A stretch of 64,000 nucleotides of DNA from Myxococcus xanthus. GTDB taxonomy: Bacteria > Myxococcota > Myxococcia > Myxococcales > Myxococcaceae. A program made the translations under genes and the position numbers. The stretch covers positions 32,533 to 96,532 of the forward strand of contig NZ_JABFNS010000009.1 in assembly GCF_013116825.1 (NCBI RefSeq), read 5' to 3'. This document shows, one piece after another, positions 25,858 to 35,111 of this stretch (positions are counted from its first letter, which is position 1; each line of letters begins with the position of its first letter). The notes beneath the pieces were generated by a model, which saw nothing but the letters and a program-made list of their open reading frames with translations, was not told the DNA's origin and searched no databases.

Positions 25858-26493
25858 GGCGGGGGATTCTACGAAAAGCGCGCCCAGCGCGCAGCAGCCC
25901 GAGCCATCGACGCAAGGCCCCATCCCCGGTTGGTATCGGCGAGCAGAAACTCGACACCATCCAATCCATCACCCGGTTCTGCTGCGCACTGCGCGCAGAA
26001 ACCAGACCTGCCCCTCGCCCCACTCCAAGCCCCTTCGTCCGGTGGCAGTGGACGCGACAGTAGCGGACGGAGCCAAGCCGCCCCGGCGGTCAGGCGCGGC
26101 TGGCCCAAAGGCCACCTGCGGCGACCGTGGACGCGGGCCAGGCCGGCCGCCATGGGCCACGAAGCCGCCTCGGCAGAGCTTCGTCGCTGCACCTGCGCGC
26201 GCGCCTCGAAGTATGCGACATTCACCCACCTTGGCGCGTCGCCCGCGAGCCCACGCGCGCCGCTACCACGCACTCCTTGTGAAGCCGGCGCCGAGAGGAG
26301 CAGAACCATGGACGGGAGGCCCCCCACTATGTAGTTTGCGGACATTCAATCGGTCCCCGATTGAAGGGGGCCCCCAGCCCCTTCTTTGAAACCGCTGGAT
26401 ATCACTCGGTTTTTTGGCCCTCAGAGAGTTTGAGTCCTCTCAGAGAAACGCGGAGAACGGGTTCGCGTAGGGCTTCATTCGGGGAGCTGAACG

Positions 26494-26528
26494 AAGGGCC
26501 CTACCAACCGGTAGGGCCCTTTTTGTTT
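26494..26528 (+). terminator. Strong intrinsic terminator
   Basis: AAGGGCCCTACC pairs perfectly with GGTAGGGCCCTT over 12 bp around the loop AACC, followed by TTTTGTTT. A second, weaker stem (AAGGGCCTCGCGATG / CATCGCGGGGCCTT) follows. No plus-strand gene is seen directly upstream, so it may end a non-coding transcript. Confidence 0.75.
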
Positions 26529-26720
26529 AACAAGGGCCTCGCGATGACATCGCGGGGCCTTCGTGTTTAAGCCCCTGAATCACAAGGGATTTTGGCTCGC
26601 GGTGCTGAAGAGGGCGCTCTCGGCGCTCTACCCCGCAGAGCGAGATGCCCCCTCTTCTCCGCCGCCGATTGGGCTCTCTGGACCGCTCTTTCACCCGTTT
26701 TGGGGAGAGAGGGGCCGAGA

Positions 26721-26744
26721 GTGGTTAACAGTTTTGTTAACCAC
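26721..26744. repeat. Perfect 9-bp inverted repeat
   Basis: GTGGTTAAC, 6 bases AGTTTT, GTTAACCAC. It could be an operator or an RNA hairpin. Another GTTAACC occurs about 120 bp downstream, near 26866. Confidence 0.5.
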
Positions 26745-27175
26745 TTCGGGCCACCGATTCTGACAATCCAGGGCTTTCGATGTCGTACCTTCCAGGGTTG
26801 CTTCACTTCCCTGTCTCTTGGACGGCCCGGAGCTCTTTGAGGCCAGCCGAGCCCCTCGTTTCTGTTAACCGAGAGAGCGAAACGCCCCCAGCCCTTACTG
26901 GGTACTCCTGATTTTGTCGCGGGCGCAGACTCTCCGAGACGACTCTCAGAAGCTCTTGGCCTCGTCCTCGGCACGGCCCTCTGCCCCGCCTCCCTGCCCT
27001 TGCCCGCGCGCCGTGGTGGCTCCGGCTGGGCGAGGACGGCCAGAGGATGCGCATCGACGAAAGCAACGCCACACGCGAACAGACGCATTCGGAATAGTTC
27101 CGTGGCTCGAATGCCTTGATGCGGGCAGAGGCTCTCGATGCCAACTAGGTCATCCCTCGCCTTCGCCAGGTGCTG

Positions 27176-28237
27176 CTAGTGGACGCCGCCCAGCCCTGGG
27201 TCGGCCAACTCAGTCTTGGGGCGCCGCGTCCGTGGCACGTCGCCCATGTGCTGGTTGAACCAGCCCACCAGACGCCCGGGATGCTGCCCGAAGTAGTTGT
27301 AGGCGTAGAATCGCTGATTGGATTCTTCTATCCACAGCAACTCCTTCTCCTTTGCGCCCAGCGCATCGAAGATCGCCTGACCATCGCGTTCACCATGGAC
27401 AAGGAAGTCCCGGCGCAGCTGCGCTTGAAGCGTTGGCACCTTGACGTGCTTCGCGTACGGCAACGGCGTTTCCTCATCCAGACGGAAACCCGTCAGTTCG
27501 CGGACGCGCTCGTCCAACCTTCTGGCTGCCTTCTGGGGGTCGAGGCGCAGGTTCTCGGCCCCTCGCTCGATGAAGGTCTTGCCGGAGACCACGTTGAGTA
27601 AGACCAGCGCTCGAATGTGAGTGAACTCTTCCGGCCATTTCGCCATGGCGATGATAGTCGAGTTGCCTCCCATGCACCTGCTGTAAAGGCCCGTCGCCAT
27701 CGACGCCAGGTCCTTCCGGCTCTTGGCGTAACGGAGAGAACCCACAACATCCCTGCACTCCAAAAGCCCGAGTCCGCTGATGCCCCCGTTCGCCGCACCG
27801 CTGAGACCATGATTGCGGAGATCATAGGTCAGGATGTTGTAGCCAGCATCGTGCAGGTGCTTCAGCTCTGGCAGGAAGTCTACCTCGAAGCCACCGAACA
27901 TCGTGTTCCAAGGGGGCAGATGTCCTGGGAAGCCATAGCGATTGCATGTCATCGGGTGGTTGACAATCAACAGCCTTTCGGAATCCGCGGGAATGAACCA
28001 CGCTTCAAGCGGAACACCATCGAGCGATGGGAAGAACGCATCTTCATAGTCCAACCCCACGTCGCTGGGGCGCTTGAGGACCGGCGTGCGGGCACCATGC
28101 GCGAACATCTGCGCATACCGCTCGACCAGGGGATGTAGCTTGTGGGCGAGGGAGTCCGCTGCCTTCTCCGCGACATTTCCAACCATGTCGATGAAGCTGG
28201 CGTCATTCTCACCCAGGTCTCTCTTGGATTCGGACAT
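27176..28237 (-). CDS. Alpha/beta-hydrolase with Cys-containing nucleophile elbow
   Basis: 353 aa from the ATG at 28237, which has AAGGAG 9 bp upstream; ATGs at 28255 and 28264 are less well placed. A helical N-terminus precedes the hydrolase core: LLIVNHPMT, NILTYDLRNHGLSG (the D-x-R-x-H-G motif) and LYSRCMGGN, where Cys stands at the position of the usual nucleophile Ser. A late GER/Asp and His region follows (FLVHGERDGQAIF). It could be a hydrolase of the dienelactone type or an inactive member. It is separated from the flavodoxin gene by 323 bp. Confidence 0.75.
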   Translation of the reverse strand: MSESKRDLGENDASFIDMVGNVAEKAADSLAHKLHPLVERYAQMFAHGARTPVLKRPSDVGLDYEDAFFPSLDGVPLEAWFIPADSERLLIVNHPMTCNRYGFPGHLPPWNTMFGGFEVDFLPELKHLHDAGYNILTYDLRNHGLSGAANGGISGLGLLECRDVVGSLRYAKSRKDLASMATGLYSRCMGGNSTIIAMAKWPEEFTHIRALVLLNVVSGKTFIERGAENLRLDPQKAARRLDERVRELTGFRLDEETPLPYAKHVKVPTLQAQLRRDFLVHGERDGQAIFDALGAKEKELLWIEESNQRFYAYNYFGQHPGRLVGWFNQHMGDVPRTRRPKTELADPGLGGVH

Positions 28238-28560
28238 TCGAATGCGCTCCTTCATCAATGGCATTTCAAATATCCTGAACACGGGGGCGGCGAGCGCCAA
28301 GCGGGGGCCCCGCGAGCAGGGCCAGACGACGTGGCATCCACCCTGCTTGCTCGTCGGGTGGGCATTCGGAGGAATGCCTTGCCCACCCAACCCAACGTCG
28401 GTGGCGTGTAGGAACACCTCGTCCAGGCCGCGCCCTGTCGCACCGGTAATACTTGGCCGGTATCATGTCAGGTCGGCAGACGACCGAACATGCTAGGGGC
28501 TTTCCAGTCGCCACTCCTCATCCATGATGCGGACCATCTCGTCTGGCCCAAGCTGACGCG

Positions 28561-29124
28561 TCATCCGCCCCCTCCGGGCGGCATGGTGCTCAAGCGAGCG
28601 CGCGCCATCACCTTCACACGAAACCTCGCGATGGAGTCTTCACTGAGCTCGCTGTTGAACGTATTGAACAGCACAACGCGCTTGCCATCGAAGCGGTTGT
28701 TCTCGACGAACGCCCAAATCGGTGGCGCGGGGCTGTAGAGCCAGACCGGAGAGCCGAGGTAGACGGTATCGAAGCGTGACAAGTCCATCTCACGCGGCGA
28801 GATATCCGCCTCCTCTCCACGCGCGTCATGCATCGCATTCGCCCAGCCCGCCAGGCCGAGTCGATAGTCGGGCGCGTCCAGTTCGAACAACTGCGCGCCA
28901 AGCCGGTTGGCGATATGGCGCGCCGCGAGCGCAATATTTCCGGAGCGAGAGAAGTATACGACTGAGGTCCCCCCTTGCCCGTCCGTCAGTGGCCCGACGT
29001 ATGGCACAAGCCGCTGCAGCTCGCGCGCGTGGCGCTTCTCGATGAATGTCACCGCGACGGGAACCAACGCCGTCGTCACGACCAGAAACGCCAGTACGAG
29101 GAGCCCCCACTTCGTGATCGCCAC
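28561..29124 (-). CDS. Membrane-anchored flavodoxin-like protein
   Basis: 187 aa, GTG start with GGAG 5 bp upstream. One N-terminal membrane helix (GLLVLAFLVVTTALVPVAV), then the flavodoxin fold: SVVYFSRSGNIALAARHIA is the phosphate loop, DTVYLGSPVWLY and VVLFNTF follow. The C-terminus stops in PPGGGG soon after the fifth strand and is shorter than usual, so it may be truncated. It starts 14 bp after the preceding gene in the same operon. Confidence 0.75.
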   Translation of the reverse strand: MAITKWGLLVLAFLVVTTALVPVAVTFIEKRHARELQRLVPYVGPLTDGQGGTSVVYFSRSGNIALAARHIANRLGAQLFELDAPDYRLGLAGWANAMHDARGEEADISPREMDLSRFDTVYLGSPVWLYSPAPPIWAFVENNRFDGKRVVLFNTFNSELSEDSIARFRVKVMARARLSTMPPGGGG

Positions 29125-29138
29125 CGTTCTCCATGCGG

Positions 29139-29768
29139 TCAGAGAAATGAGGGCTTCTCGCCATCGCTGCCGGGCTTGTGCACGCCGAGGTTGCCACCAA
29201 CGTGCAGGCCGGGCGAAGCGATAATTTTCGCAATCAGCGCCGCGACGCTCTTGCGAGAAACTTCTGTACCTCCGAACGGTTGATTGCGCGCAGTGATTGC
29301 ATAGTCGACCTCGTCGACATCACTCAACCACGCTGGCCGCAGAATCGTGTAGGCGAGACCCGATGCCTCGATTGTGTCGGCCGCGCGACGAAACGGTGGA
29401 AGATATTCGCCGATCTCCCGCCGGTTCCACTCACCGAATGCGCCAGGCACCTCGTCGTAGATACCGAGCGAGGTCACGAACACGAGGCGCTTCACGCCTG
29501 CCGCCTTCATCGACGCGATGACGCTCTGCGCCTGCGCGTCGATGTCGTCGCCGGTCAGGTTCGCGTAGACGACTTCCTGCCCGGTCATCGCCGCGTCGAG
29601 GCTCGAGCGGTCGAGGACATCGCCCTCGACTACGTGCGCATTCTCACCTGCGAGCCTTCGCGCATTTCGCAGGAACAGCGTGAGGCGGATGTTGCTGTCG
29701 CCGGCGAGGAGCTGGATGACCCAGCGCGCAATCTGCCCACCAGCCCCCAGAATCAGAACGTTCTTCAT
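29139..29768 (-). CDS. NAD(P)-binding oxidoreductase (NmrA/SDR-like)
   Basis: 209 aa from MKNVLILGAGGQIARW, with AGGAG 5 bp upstream. GAGGQIA is the Rossmann dinucleotide loop, VVEGDVLD the acidic second strand region, and RLVFVTSLGIYDE the active-site strand with Ser; ILRPAWLSD follows. Such proteins reduce or sense small molecules with NADPH. It is co-transcribed with the flavodoxin gene downstream. Confidence 0.8.
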   Translation of the reverse strand: MKNVLILGAGGQIARWVIQLLAGDSNIRLTLFLRNARRLAGENAHVVEGDVLDRSSLDAAMTGQEVVYANLTGDDIDAQAQSVIASMKAAGVKRLVFVTSLGIYDEVPGAFGEWNRREIGEYLPPFRRAADTIEASGLAYTILRPAWLSDVDEVDYAITARNQPFGGTEVSRKSVAALIAKIIASPGLHVGGNLGVHKPGSDGEKPSFL

Positions 29769-29787
29769 CACATCTCCTGCTGACTGT

Positions 29788-30016
29788 TTAGGGTTTTTCC
29801 TTGAAGAACGGCGCCAACTTCGACGTGGTCCCATCGACAAACTTCGGCACGTCGTACAGCTCCATGTGGTTGGCGCCTTCCACGACGTGCATGACCTTGT
29901 CCTTGCTGGCGGCGCGCGCGAGCAGGCCTTCGCCCATCCACTTGCTGCCCGCCACAACCCGGAGCGGCTGAGTCAGGAAGGCCTTGGCCTTGTTGTAGGC
30001 GTCGTAGGTGATGATT
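29788..30016 (-). pseudogene. C-terminal fragment of an alpha/beta-hydrolase
   Basis: The minus-strand frame reads KAFLTQPLRVVAGSKWMGEG, then HVVEGANHMELYDVPKFVDG and ends in KLAPFFKEKP. This aligns with the end of the intact hydrolase 70 bp upstream (LLTQPLCVVVG, VVEGASHYDLYDKP, LVPFYKENL). An in-frame stop precedes the block, so only about 75 codons remain: a partial duplication or a deleted paralogue. Confidence 0.75.
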
Positions 30017-30082
30017 TACTCAATAGTCGCGCCCGTACCCTCACTCCCTAAAGCTCATTAGCGAGAGGCCTCTGAGCAAGGT

Positions 30083-31009
30083 TTAGAGGTTTTCCTTGTA
30101 GAAGGGGACCAGCTTGGCGAGTGCCTGGCGGACCGGCTCGGGCTTGTCGTAGAGGTCGTAGTGCGACGCGCCTTCGACGACGACCAGTTCCTTCTTCTTC
30201 GATGCCGCGCGTTCGATAATCTCGCAGCCGTCACGATAGGCGCCGAAGGCGCCGACCTGATCGCCGACGACCACGCAGAGAGGCTGGGTCAGCAGCACTT
30301 CCGCCAGATGGAAGGCGTCCCAGCCGACCGCAGCGGCCTGATGTGACAGAAGCGAGCGATTCAGACCGTTCGGCTTCTGGCCACGGGACGTGCGATAATA
30401 GTCCGTCGCCTCCAACGGGTCGCGATCAGTAACACCGGCCGCTCGTGCGTCCTCGACAGAATTAGCCAGCAGATTGTCGACGTGGAGCGGTGCGCCACGT
30501 GCCTCGGCGGTCCGCTGTTTGGCCATGGCTTCGAGCGCGGCAATCGGATTCAGTTGGGTGAAGTTGCCGCGCATCAGGCGACCGTAGTTTGCGCCGGTAA
30601 CAGTCCCCACCGCCTTGATGCGGCGTTCGGTCATCGCGGCGTTGATCGAATAGCCGCCACCGCCGCAGATGCCGAGGACGCCGATGCGCTCCTCATCGAC
30701 GTAGGGGAGCGTCACCAGATAGTCGGCGACATGGCGAAAGTCCTCGACGCGCAGCGTCGGGTCTTCGATGAAACGCGGCTCGCCGCCACTAGCGCCCTGG
30801 AAGCTCGCGTCGAAGGCGATGACGACGAAGCCTTCCTTGGCCAGAGCCACGCCATAGACGTTGCCCGAGGTCTGGTCCTTGCAGCTGCCAATCGGGTGGG
30901 CGCTGATGATGGCCGGATACTTCTTCTTGGAATCGAATCCAGGAGGGAAATGCAAGTCGGCGGCGATGTCCCAGTACATGTCCTTGTTGCGAATCTTCAC
31001 GGTATCCAT
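30083..31009 (-). CDS. Alpha/beta-hydrolase, dienelactone-hydrolase/YcjY-like
   Basis: 308 aa; the ATG at 31009 has GGGAGA 6 bp upstream. The sequence begins MDTVKIRNKDMYWDIAADLH. HPIGSCKDQT and VIAFDASFQGASGG are the early hydrolase motifs; GICGGGGYSINAAM is the elbow, with Cys at the nucleophile place as in dienelactone hydrolases; VVEGASHYDLYD carries the late His. It diverges from the LysR gene, which is the probable regulator. Confidence 0.8.
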   Translation of the reverse strand: MDTVKIRNKDMYWDIAADLHFPPGFDSKKKYPAIISAHPIGSCKDQTSGNVYGVALAKEGFVVIAFDASFQGASGGEPRFIEDPTLRVEDFRHVADYLVTLPYVDEERIGVLGICGGGGYSINAAMTERRIKAVGTVTGANYGRLMRGNFTQLNPIAALEAMAKQRTAEARGAPLHVDNLLANSVEDARAAGVTDRDPLEATDYYRTSRGQKPNGLNRSLLSHQAAAVGWDAFHLAEVLLTQPLCVVVGDQVGAFGAYRDGCEIIERAASKKKELVVVEGASHYDLYDKPEPVRQALAKLVPFYKENL

Positions 31010-31132
31010 GGCGAGTCTCCCTGGCAGCCGGGCGTGCGGCGTCTCCGCATGCCCGCCGCCATTACCGTCAGTCGGTGAAAGGAAGATGCGCCCACGACTG
31101 GGCACCTTCAAGAGCACAATTCTGAGCACAGA

Positions 31133-31150
31133 TGTAAGTCCAGATTTACA
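31133..31150. promoter_or_regulatory. Candidate LysR-type operator
   Basis: TGTAA-N8-TTACA, a perfect inverted repeat in the 149-bp gap between the divergent hydrolase and LysR genes, 9 bp before the LysR start. The place and the T-rich/A-rich half sites suit autoregulation. Confidence 0.5.
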
Positions 31151-31158
31151 ATCCCCTG

Positions 31159-32076
31159 ATGGAACCGTCTCTGCTGCCGTCCCTCGCGTGGTTCGCCCAC
31201 GTCGCCTCCCACCGTAGCTTCACCAAGGCCGCAGCCAAGATGGGGGTGTCCCGTGCGGCGCTATCCCAGAACCTCAAGGCACTGGAGAAGCAGCTCGGCG
31301 TTCGCCTGCTCAACCGCACGACGCGCGACATGTCACTGACCGAGGACGGGCAGCACCTGTTCGACGCACTGCAGCCGTCGCTTGGCGCCATCGAAAGCGC
31401 CGTTCGCAGTCTCGGGGAGGCGGCTGGGGAGGCATCCGGCCTGCTGAAGGTCAACACCGCGCGCCTGGCAGCCAAGGCGTTGGTCGACCCCTACTTCGGT
31501 GAATTCCTCGCGCGCTACCCGAAGCTTTCGCTCGAGCTGGTGATGGACGACGGCCTGTCCAACATCACCGCCAGCGGCTGCGACGTCGGCATCCGCCTCG
31601 GGCAGCACCTCGCCGAGCACATGGTCGCGGTGCCCATCACGCCCATGCTATCGATGGCCGTCGTCGGCACACCGGCGTACTTCGCGCGTCGGAGTCCGCC
31701 GAAGACGCCAGCCGACCTCGTCCATCACAACTGCCTCAACTTCCGCCACACAGGCAGCGGCGCGCTCTACAAATGGGAATTCACGTCACCCGACGGCCAC
31801 GACTTCTCGATGGAAACGAAGGGCAACCTCATCACCAACGACGACGACAGTATGCTGCGCGCCGCGCTGCAGGGGGTCGGCCTGATTCAGCACATCGACA
31901 TCGTCGTGCGGAAGCACCTCGACGACGGCAGTCTGGTGCGCGTTCTGAAACCCTGGTGCCCACCGTTTCCGGGGTTCTATCTCTACATTCCTTCACGCAA
32001 GCAGATGCCGAAGAAGACACAGGCGTTGATTGATTTCCTGGTGGAGAAGCGAAAGCAGTGGGAGAGGAGAACCTGA
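31159..32076 (+). CDS. LysR-family transcriptional regulator
   Basis: 305 aa. The N-terminal winged helix is complete: SLAWFAHVASHRSFTKAAAK, SRAALSQNLKALEKQLGVRL and the LTEDG turn. The effector domain follows (GLLKVNTARLAAKALVDPYF, then CDVGIRLGQHL) and belongs to the group with an F-x-ARYP motif. It is divergent from the dienelactone-hydrolase-like gene and probably controls it; the inducer is unknown. Confidence 0.9.
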   Translation: MEPSLLPSLAWFAHVASHRSFTKAAAKMGVSRAALSQNLKALEKQLGVRLLNRTTRDMSLTEDGQHLFDALQPSLGAIESAVRSLGEAAGEASGLLKVNTARLAAKALVDPYFGEFLARYPKLSLELVMDDGLSNITASGCDVGIRLGQHLAEHMVAVPITPMLSMAVVGTPAYFARRSPPKTPADLVHHNCLNFRHTGSGALYKWEFTSPDGHDFSMETKGNLITNDDDSMLRAALQGVGLIQHIDIVVRKHLDDGSLVRVLKPWCPPFPGFYLYIPSRKQMPKKTQALIDFLVEKRKQWERRT

Positions 32077-32192
32077 CCTCTCACGGGCACAACTCGGCAG
32101 ATGGTAGCCAACTACGCCCGTGCCCGCCCCAGTCCGCGAGCTGCGCGACAGCCCACACACTGACGCGCGCGGTCAGCAACTCCAGTTGCAGT

Positions 32193-32280
32193 CAGGGCCG
32201 GTACGCTCCACCTCATGGAAGAACTGCGTGAGCGAGTAGTCCAGCAGCGCTTGACGGGACGGGCTGAGAAGAGCTCGGCA
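32193..32280 (-). pseudogene. Remnant of the C-terminus of the putative immunity family
   Basis: Minus-strand DNA matches the last 25-30 codons of the gene ending at 41982 (QALLDYSLTQFFHEVER). One base is missing near the end (GGTACG instead of GGTACCG), so the final residues are out of frame. It is the shortest of three copies in the window. Confidence 0.7.
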
Positions 32281-32334
32281 CCTCGTCCCGTGGGTGGCAC
32301 CCCGCCCTACTCCTCCATGCGGATCACGCCCACA

Positions 32335-32940
32335 TCAGCCCTTCGGCGCCAACCGGCCCGCGAAAGTCAGCAGAAGGGCGGCGTGGGTTCCGACGACCTT
32401 GATTAGCTCAGCTTCCGCGGCCTCCAGCCCCCGCGTGCTGACCATGTGATGTGCGGACACGAGCGTCTTCAGGAACTGCGGGAGCGTGCAGTCGAGCCGA
32501 TCGAAAGAGTGCGGATCCTCGCACAAGATGCCCATGCGCCCATCCTCGTTCACCAGGACGTAGAACCCGCCGCCGCCGTGGACGACGCTCACTGCGCGCA
32601 TGACGAAGTCGGTCGCAGCCTCGTCGCCGTCGAACCACTCCTCCAGTACCTCGTCGCGATCCGCGCCGTTCTGCCAAGGGCTCGGACAGAAATCGCCCCA
32701 TTTCAGCACACAGAGCTGGGGCGGGGACCAGTTCTCGGCCAGGTCGATCAGCGCTTCCAGCTCTGCGCGAAGCTCCGGCGTGAAGCCGTCGAGCGTGAAC
32801 GCATCGTCATCCTCCTCTGCTTCGTCGTCCTCCGAGCTCTCGTACTCGTCCTCTTCGTCCGCGTCTGGTTCACGAACAAGTGCCACTCCCATGAGCTGCT
32901 CGAGGTCGGCGCGGAGCTGCCCGGATGAAATGTAGGTCAT
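32335..32940 (-). CDS. Acidic protein, possibly SUKH/immunity-like
   Basis: 201 aa from MTYISSGQLRADLEQL. Residues 30-48 are almost wholly Asp/Glu/Ser. The second half has GGGGFYVLVNEDGRMGILCE and a late FLKTLVSAHHMV, the layout (Gly-rich turn, Trp/Phe strand, long helix) seen in SMI1/KNR4-type immunity proteins. This assignment is tentative. The neighbourhood of immunity-like fragments supports it. Confidence 0.5.
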   Translation of the reverse strand: MTYISSGQLRADLEQLMGVALVREPDADEEDEYESSEDDEAEEDDDAFTLDGFTPELRAELEALIDLAENWSPPQLCVLKWGDFCPSPWQNGADRDEVLEEWFDGDEAATDFVMRAVSVVHGGGGFYVLVNEDGRMGILCEDPHSFDRLDCTLPQFLKTLVSAHHMVSTRGLEAAEAELIKVVGTHAALLLTFAGRLAPKG

Positions 32941-33400
32941 GCGCGGCAGTCTACGGAACACGGAGAAGGCACCACAAGAGGCGCATGTTTACGCTCACCA
33001 GAACACGGAAACATGCGCATCGTTCGGAAGGCTTTCGCCCGTAGCGTGCTGCTACTGCACTGCAACAACTGGAACGTAGTGGAGAAAGGCGCGGAATAGC
33101 TGGCATATGAAGCCACTACCGCCTTCCGGTCCATAAAAGGAGGACGAGCGCATCGGCGGCGCAAGCGCGCGAAGATCGCGCCAATCAGGTTGGACTGCCT
33201 CCCAATGAGACCCTGCTGCACCCCTCCGATGGACAGCTGATCCTTGCCGACAATGTGCTGCCCAGACGCGTCCGCCGGTCTCGGCCACGGACCAGCTCGA
33301 TCCACCATTCGCCGTCCTTCCAAGCGCGAAGGACGGCGCCTCTGCACCGCGCAGTAGTCCGGACGGCCTTGAGCACCGCAGTCTAGCCCTTCCCCGCCTC
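32941..33400. other. Region before the IS element
   Basis: No reading frame with a plausible start. GCGCATGTTT (32980-32989) and AAACATGCGC (33009-33018) form an inverted repeat between them. The rest is probably decayed sequence. Confidence 0.3.
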
Positions 33401-33404
33401 CTAG

Positions 33405-34296
33405 AGCGCATCTCACAATCGGTCGTTTCGTAAGCTCTCGAAATGAGGGCTCTTTTCCGGAGGGAATCGACTGGGACGGAGGAGTTTGAGCAACAGTCGG
33501 GATGCAGCTGACAGATGAGCAGTGGGTAGCGGTGGCGCCCTGCATCCCGGAGGAGGAGCGACTTGCGCCTGGAGCGAAGGGAGGCCGTCCTTGGGTTCCG
33601 CCCCGGGAGGTCCTGGACGGAGTCCTCTGGATCCTTCGAACTGGAGCGCCCTGGGCCGACATGCCTCGCCGATTCCCTCCCTATCAGACGTGTCACCGAC
33701 GGTTTCAGCGCTGGATAGAGACCGAAGTTCTCCCGCGCATTCTGGCGGCTCTGAGGACTGACTTGGAAGGGCGCGGGGGAATCAAAGACGTGGCAGCCTT
33801 CATCGACGGCACCTGTGTTCCGGCCAAAAAAGGGGGCCTGCAGTGGGCAGTGCCGAGCGGGGAAGGCCACGAAACTCATGGCGATTGCAGACAGCCATGG
33901 TCTTCCGCTCGCTGTCCATATTGCCCCTGGAAACCGATTCGACAATGTGCTCACCGAGCGAACTCTCGATGCTGCTTTCGTGGAGAGACTTCCTCCCAGG
34001 CTCATTGCCGACAAAGCTTGGGATGGTGCACCGCTCCAGAAATGACTGAAGGAGCAGCGAGGGATTGACCTCATCGCCCCCAAGAAGAAGGGCAGTCGAC
34101 GCCATCAGGACGGGCGGAAGCTCCGACGCTTCAGGCGTCGTTGGAAGGTTGAGCGCCTCTTCGCATGGCTCAAACGCTGGCGGCGCATCGCCACACGCTG
34201 GGACCGCAAGGCCTAGAACTTCCTCGGCTTCGTTCATCTCGGCTGCATGGTCCTTCTTCTTCGACGAATTGCTAACCCAAGGTTGTGAGATGCACT
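33405..34296 (+). mobile_element. IS5-family (IS427-type) insertion sequence, decayed
   Basis: 892 bp. Left end AGCGCATCTCACAA and right end, on the other strand, AGTGCATCTCACAA, differ by one base. CTAG flanks both ends (33401-33404, 34297-34300) as target duplication, typical of this group. The transposase inside is broken, so the copy cannot move by itself. Confidence 0.85.
33502..34288 (+). pseudogene. IS5/IS427-type transposase, frameshifted, with two nonsense codons
   Basis: Frame one gives MQLTDEQWVAVAPCIP, WILRTGAPWADMPRRF and AAFIDGTCVPAKKGG (first catalytic Asp). At about 33840-33880 coding shifts to the next frame: KATKLMAIADSHGLPLAVHI and RLIADKAWDG (second Asp). A TGA at 34043 replaces Arg, then GIDLIAPKKKGSRRH and WKVERLFAWLKRWRR follow (catalytic Glu). 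A TAG at about 34216 replaces Glu before NFLGFVHLGCM. Some IS427 members use programmed frameshifting, but the two stops show decay. Confidence 0.85.
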
Positions 34297-34398
34297 CTAG
34301 GCTCCACAGACCCAGCTCCCGTCCGGGTTCCCCAGGCGTCCCGCCGTTCACAACATTCCGCTGAGTGGTGCGCGCAGGCCCACACTCGCGAGGTGACA

Positions 34399-34794
34399 AT
34401 GCAGCCGAGGTGGTCTGGCAGTCCCCGCTGTCATCAGCACGAGGAACAGGCAGCCATCGACACCTGTCACCGCTGTGGGGTGTTCGTGTGCCTCCGGTGC
34501 GTTCGAAGTGCCGTCGCCACCGTCTACTGCGGCCCGTGCCTCGAGCGGAAGTTGGCCGTCCCGCAGAGGGTCTCGGCCCTGGCCTGGGGAGTCCTTGCCC
34601 TCTCTTGCATCGGACTCTTCCTGCTCCCGTGCGCACTCGCAGGCGTCTCGCTCGGCTGGAAACACCTACGCGCAATCAAGGCTGGGTACGCGCCAGCGAT
34701 TGAGCGCATCCACGCCCTGACTGCTGTCCTCCTTGGCGCCCTGGGGCTTCCCGTTTCACTCGCGCTGACGTTGTTCGTGCGCCTCCGCTGGTAG
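34399..34794 (+). CDS. B-box-type zinc-domain membrane protein
   Basis: 131 aa from MQPRWSGSP. Residues 10-50 carry CHQHEE, CHRCGVFVC, C and CGPC, a B-box-like zinc domain (related to the N-terminus of the RDD protein at 12.3-12.9 kb). Two hydrophobic helices follow (VLALSCIGLFLLPCALAGV and LTAVLLGALGLPVSLALTL). A partial copy is at 39168. It faces the TPR fragment convergently. Confidence 0.7.
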   Translation: MQPRWSGSPRCHQHEEQAAIDTCHRCGVFVCLRCVRSAVATVYCGPCLERKLAVPQRVSALAWGVLALSCIGLFLLPCALAGVSLGWKHLRAIKAGYAPAIERIHALTAVLLGALGLPVSLALTLFVRLRW

Positions 34795-34808
34795 GCCACA
34801 GCACGACG

Positions 34809-35111
34809 TCACGCGGCCTCCTTCTCGCTCAGGCCGCGAGCACGGAGGAAGTCCTCCATTCGAGGCCACTGGGCGCCAAGGTAGTCGAACTCTCCAGGCC
34901 GGACTGACTCCAACCCCTTCAGCTCCTCGTCCGGGGTGCCGCCCCCCTCCATGGCGAGCGCGCCCCAGGAGAAAGCCCGAATCACTCGGAGCTGATTGCG
35001 GACAAGGACGCCGGACTTTTCAATCGACTCCGACTGCGCGCCATCCGCGCAGCGAAAGACTTCGACGCCTACTGGGCGTTTCACCTCGAGCGGGACAGGG
35101 AGCGCAACCAC
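34809..35111 (-). pseudogene. C-terminal copy of the TPR membrane protein
   Basis: From residue about 28 the frame reads SIEKSGVLVRNQLRVIRAFS, GTPDEELKGLESVRPGEFDY and LGAQWPRMEDFLRARGLSEK, the same as the last 73 residues of the gene at 37732-38571 with few changes. The DNA match also covers the downstream GTAGGCCACA. The first 27 residues are unrelated, so this is a truncated or fused copy. Confidence 0.7.

Larger units (their letters stand above)
25858..27175. other. Long intergenic region with several hairpins
   Basis: About 1.3 kb without a convincing gene. 26348-26367 holds TCAATCGG-TCC-CCGATTGA followed by a second hairpin AAGGGG...CCCCTT. A strong terminator lies at 26494-26528 and an inverted repeat at 26721-26744. 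Local base composition is less GC-rich than the flanks between 26340 and 26900. An untranslated RNA is possible; no tRNA could be folded. Confidence 0.4.

Noticed and set aside
25774..26389. Overlapping plus- and minus-strand frames of 150-190 codons
   Set aside because: Low-complexity Ala/Pro/Arg translations in all frames, no starts with ribosome sites.
26400..26480. tRNA-like stretch (GAGAG-TTTGAGTC-CTCTC)
   Set aside because: The T-loop lacks TTC, no acceptor stem or anticodon arm can be paired; not a tRNA.
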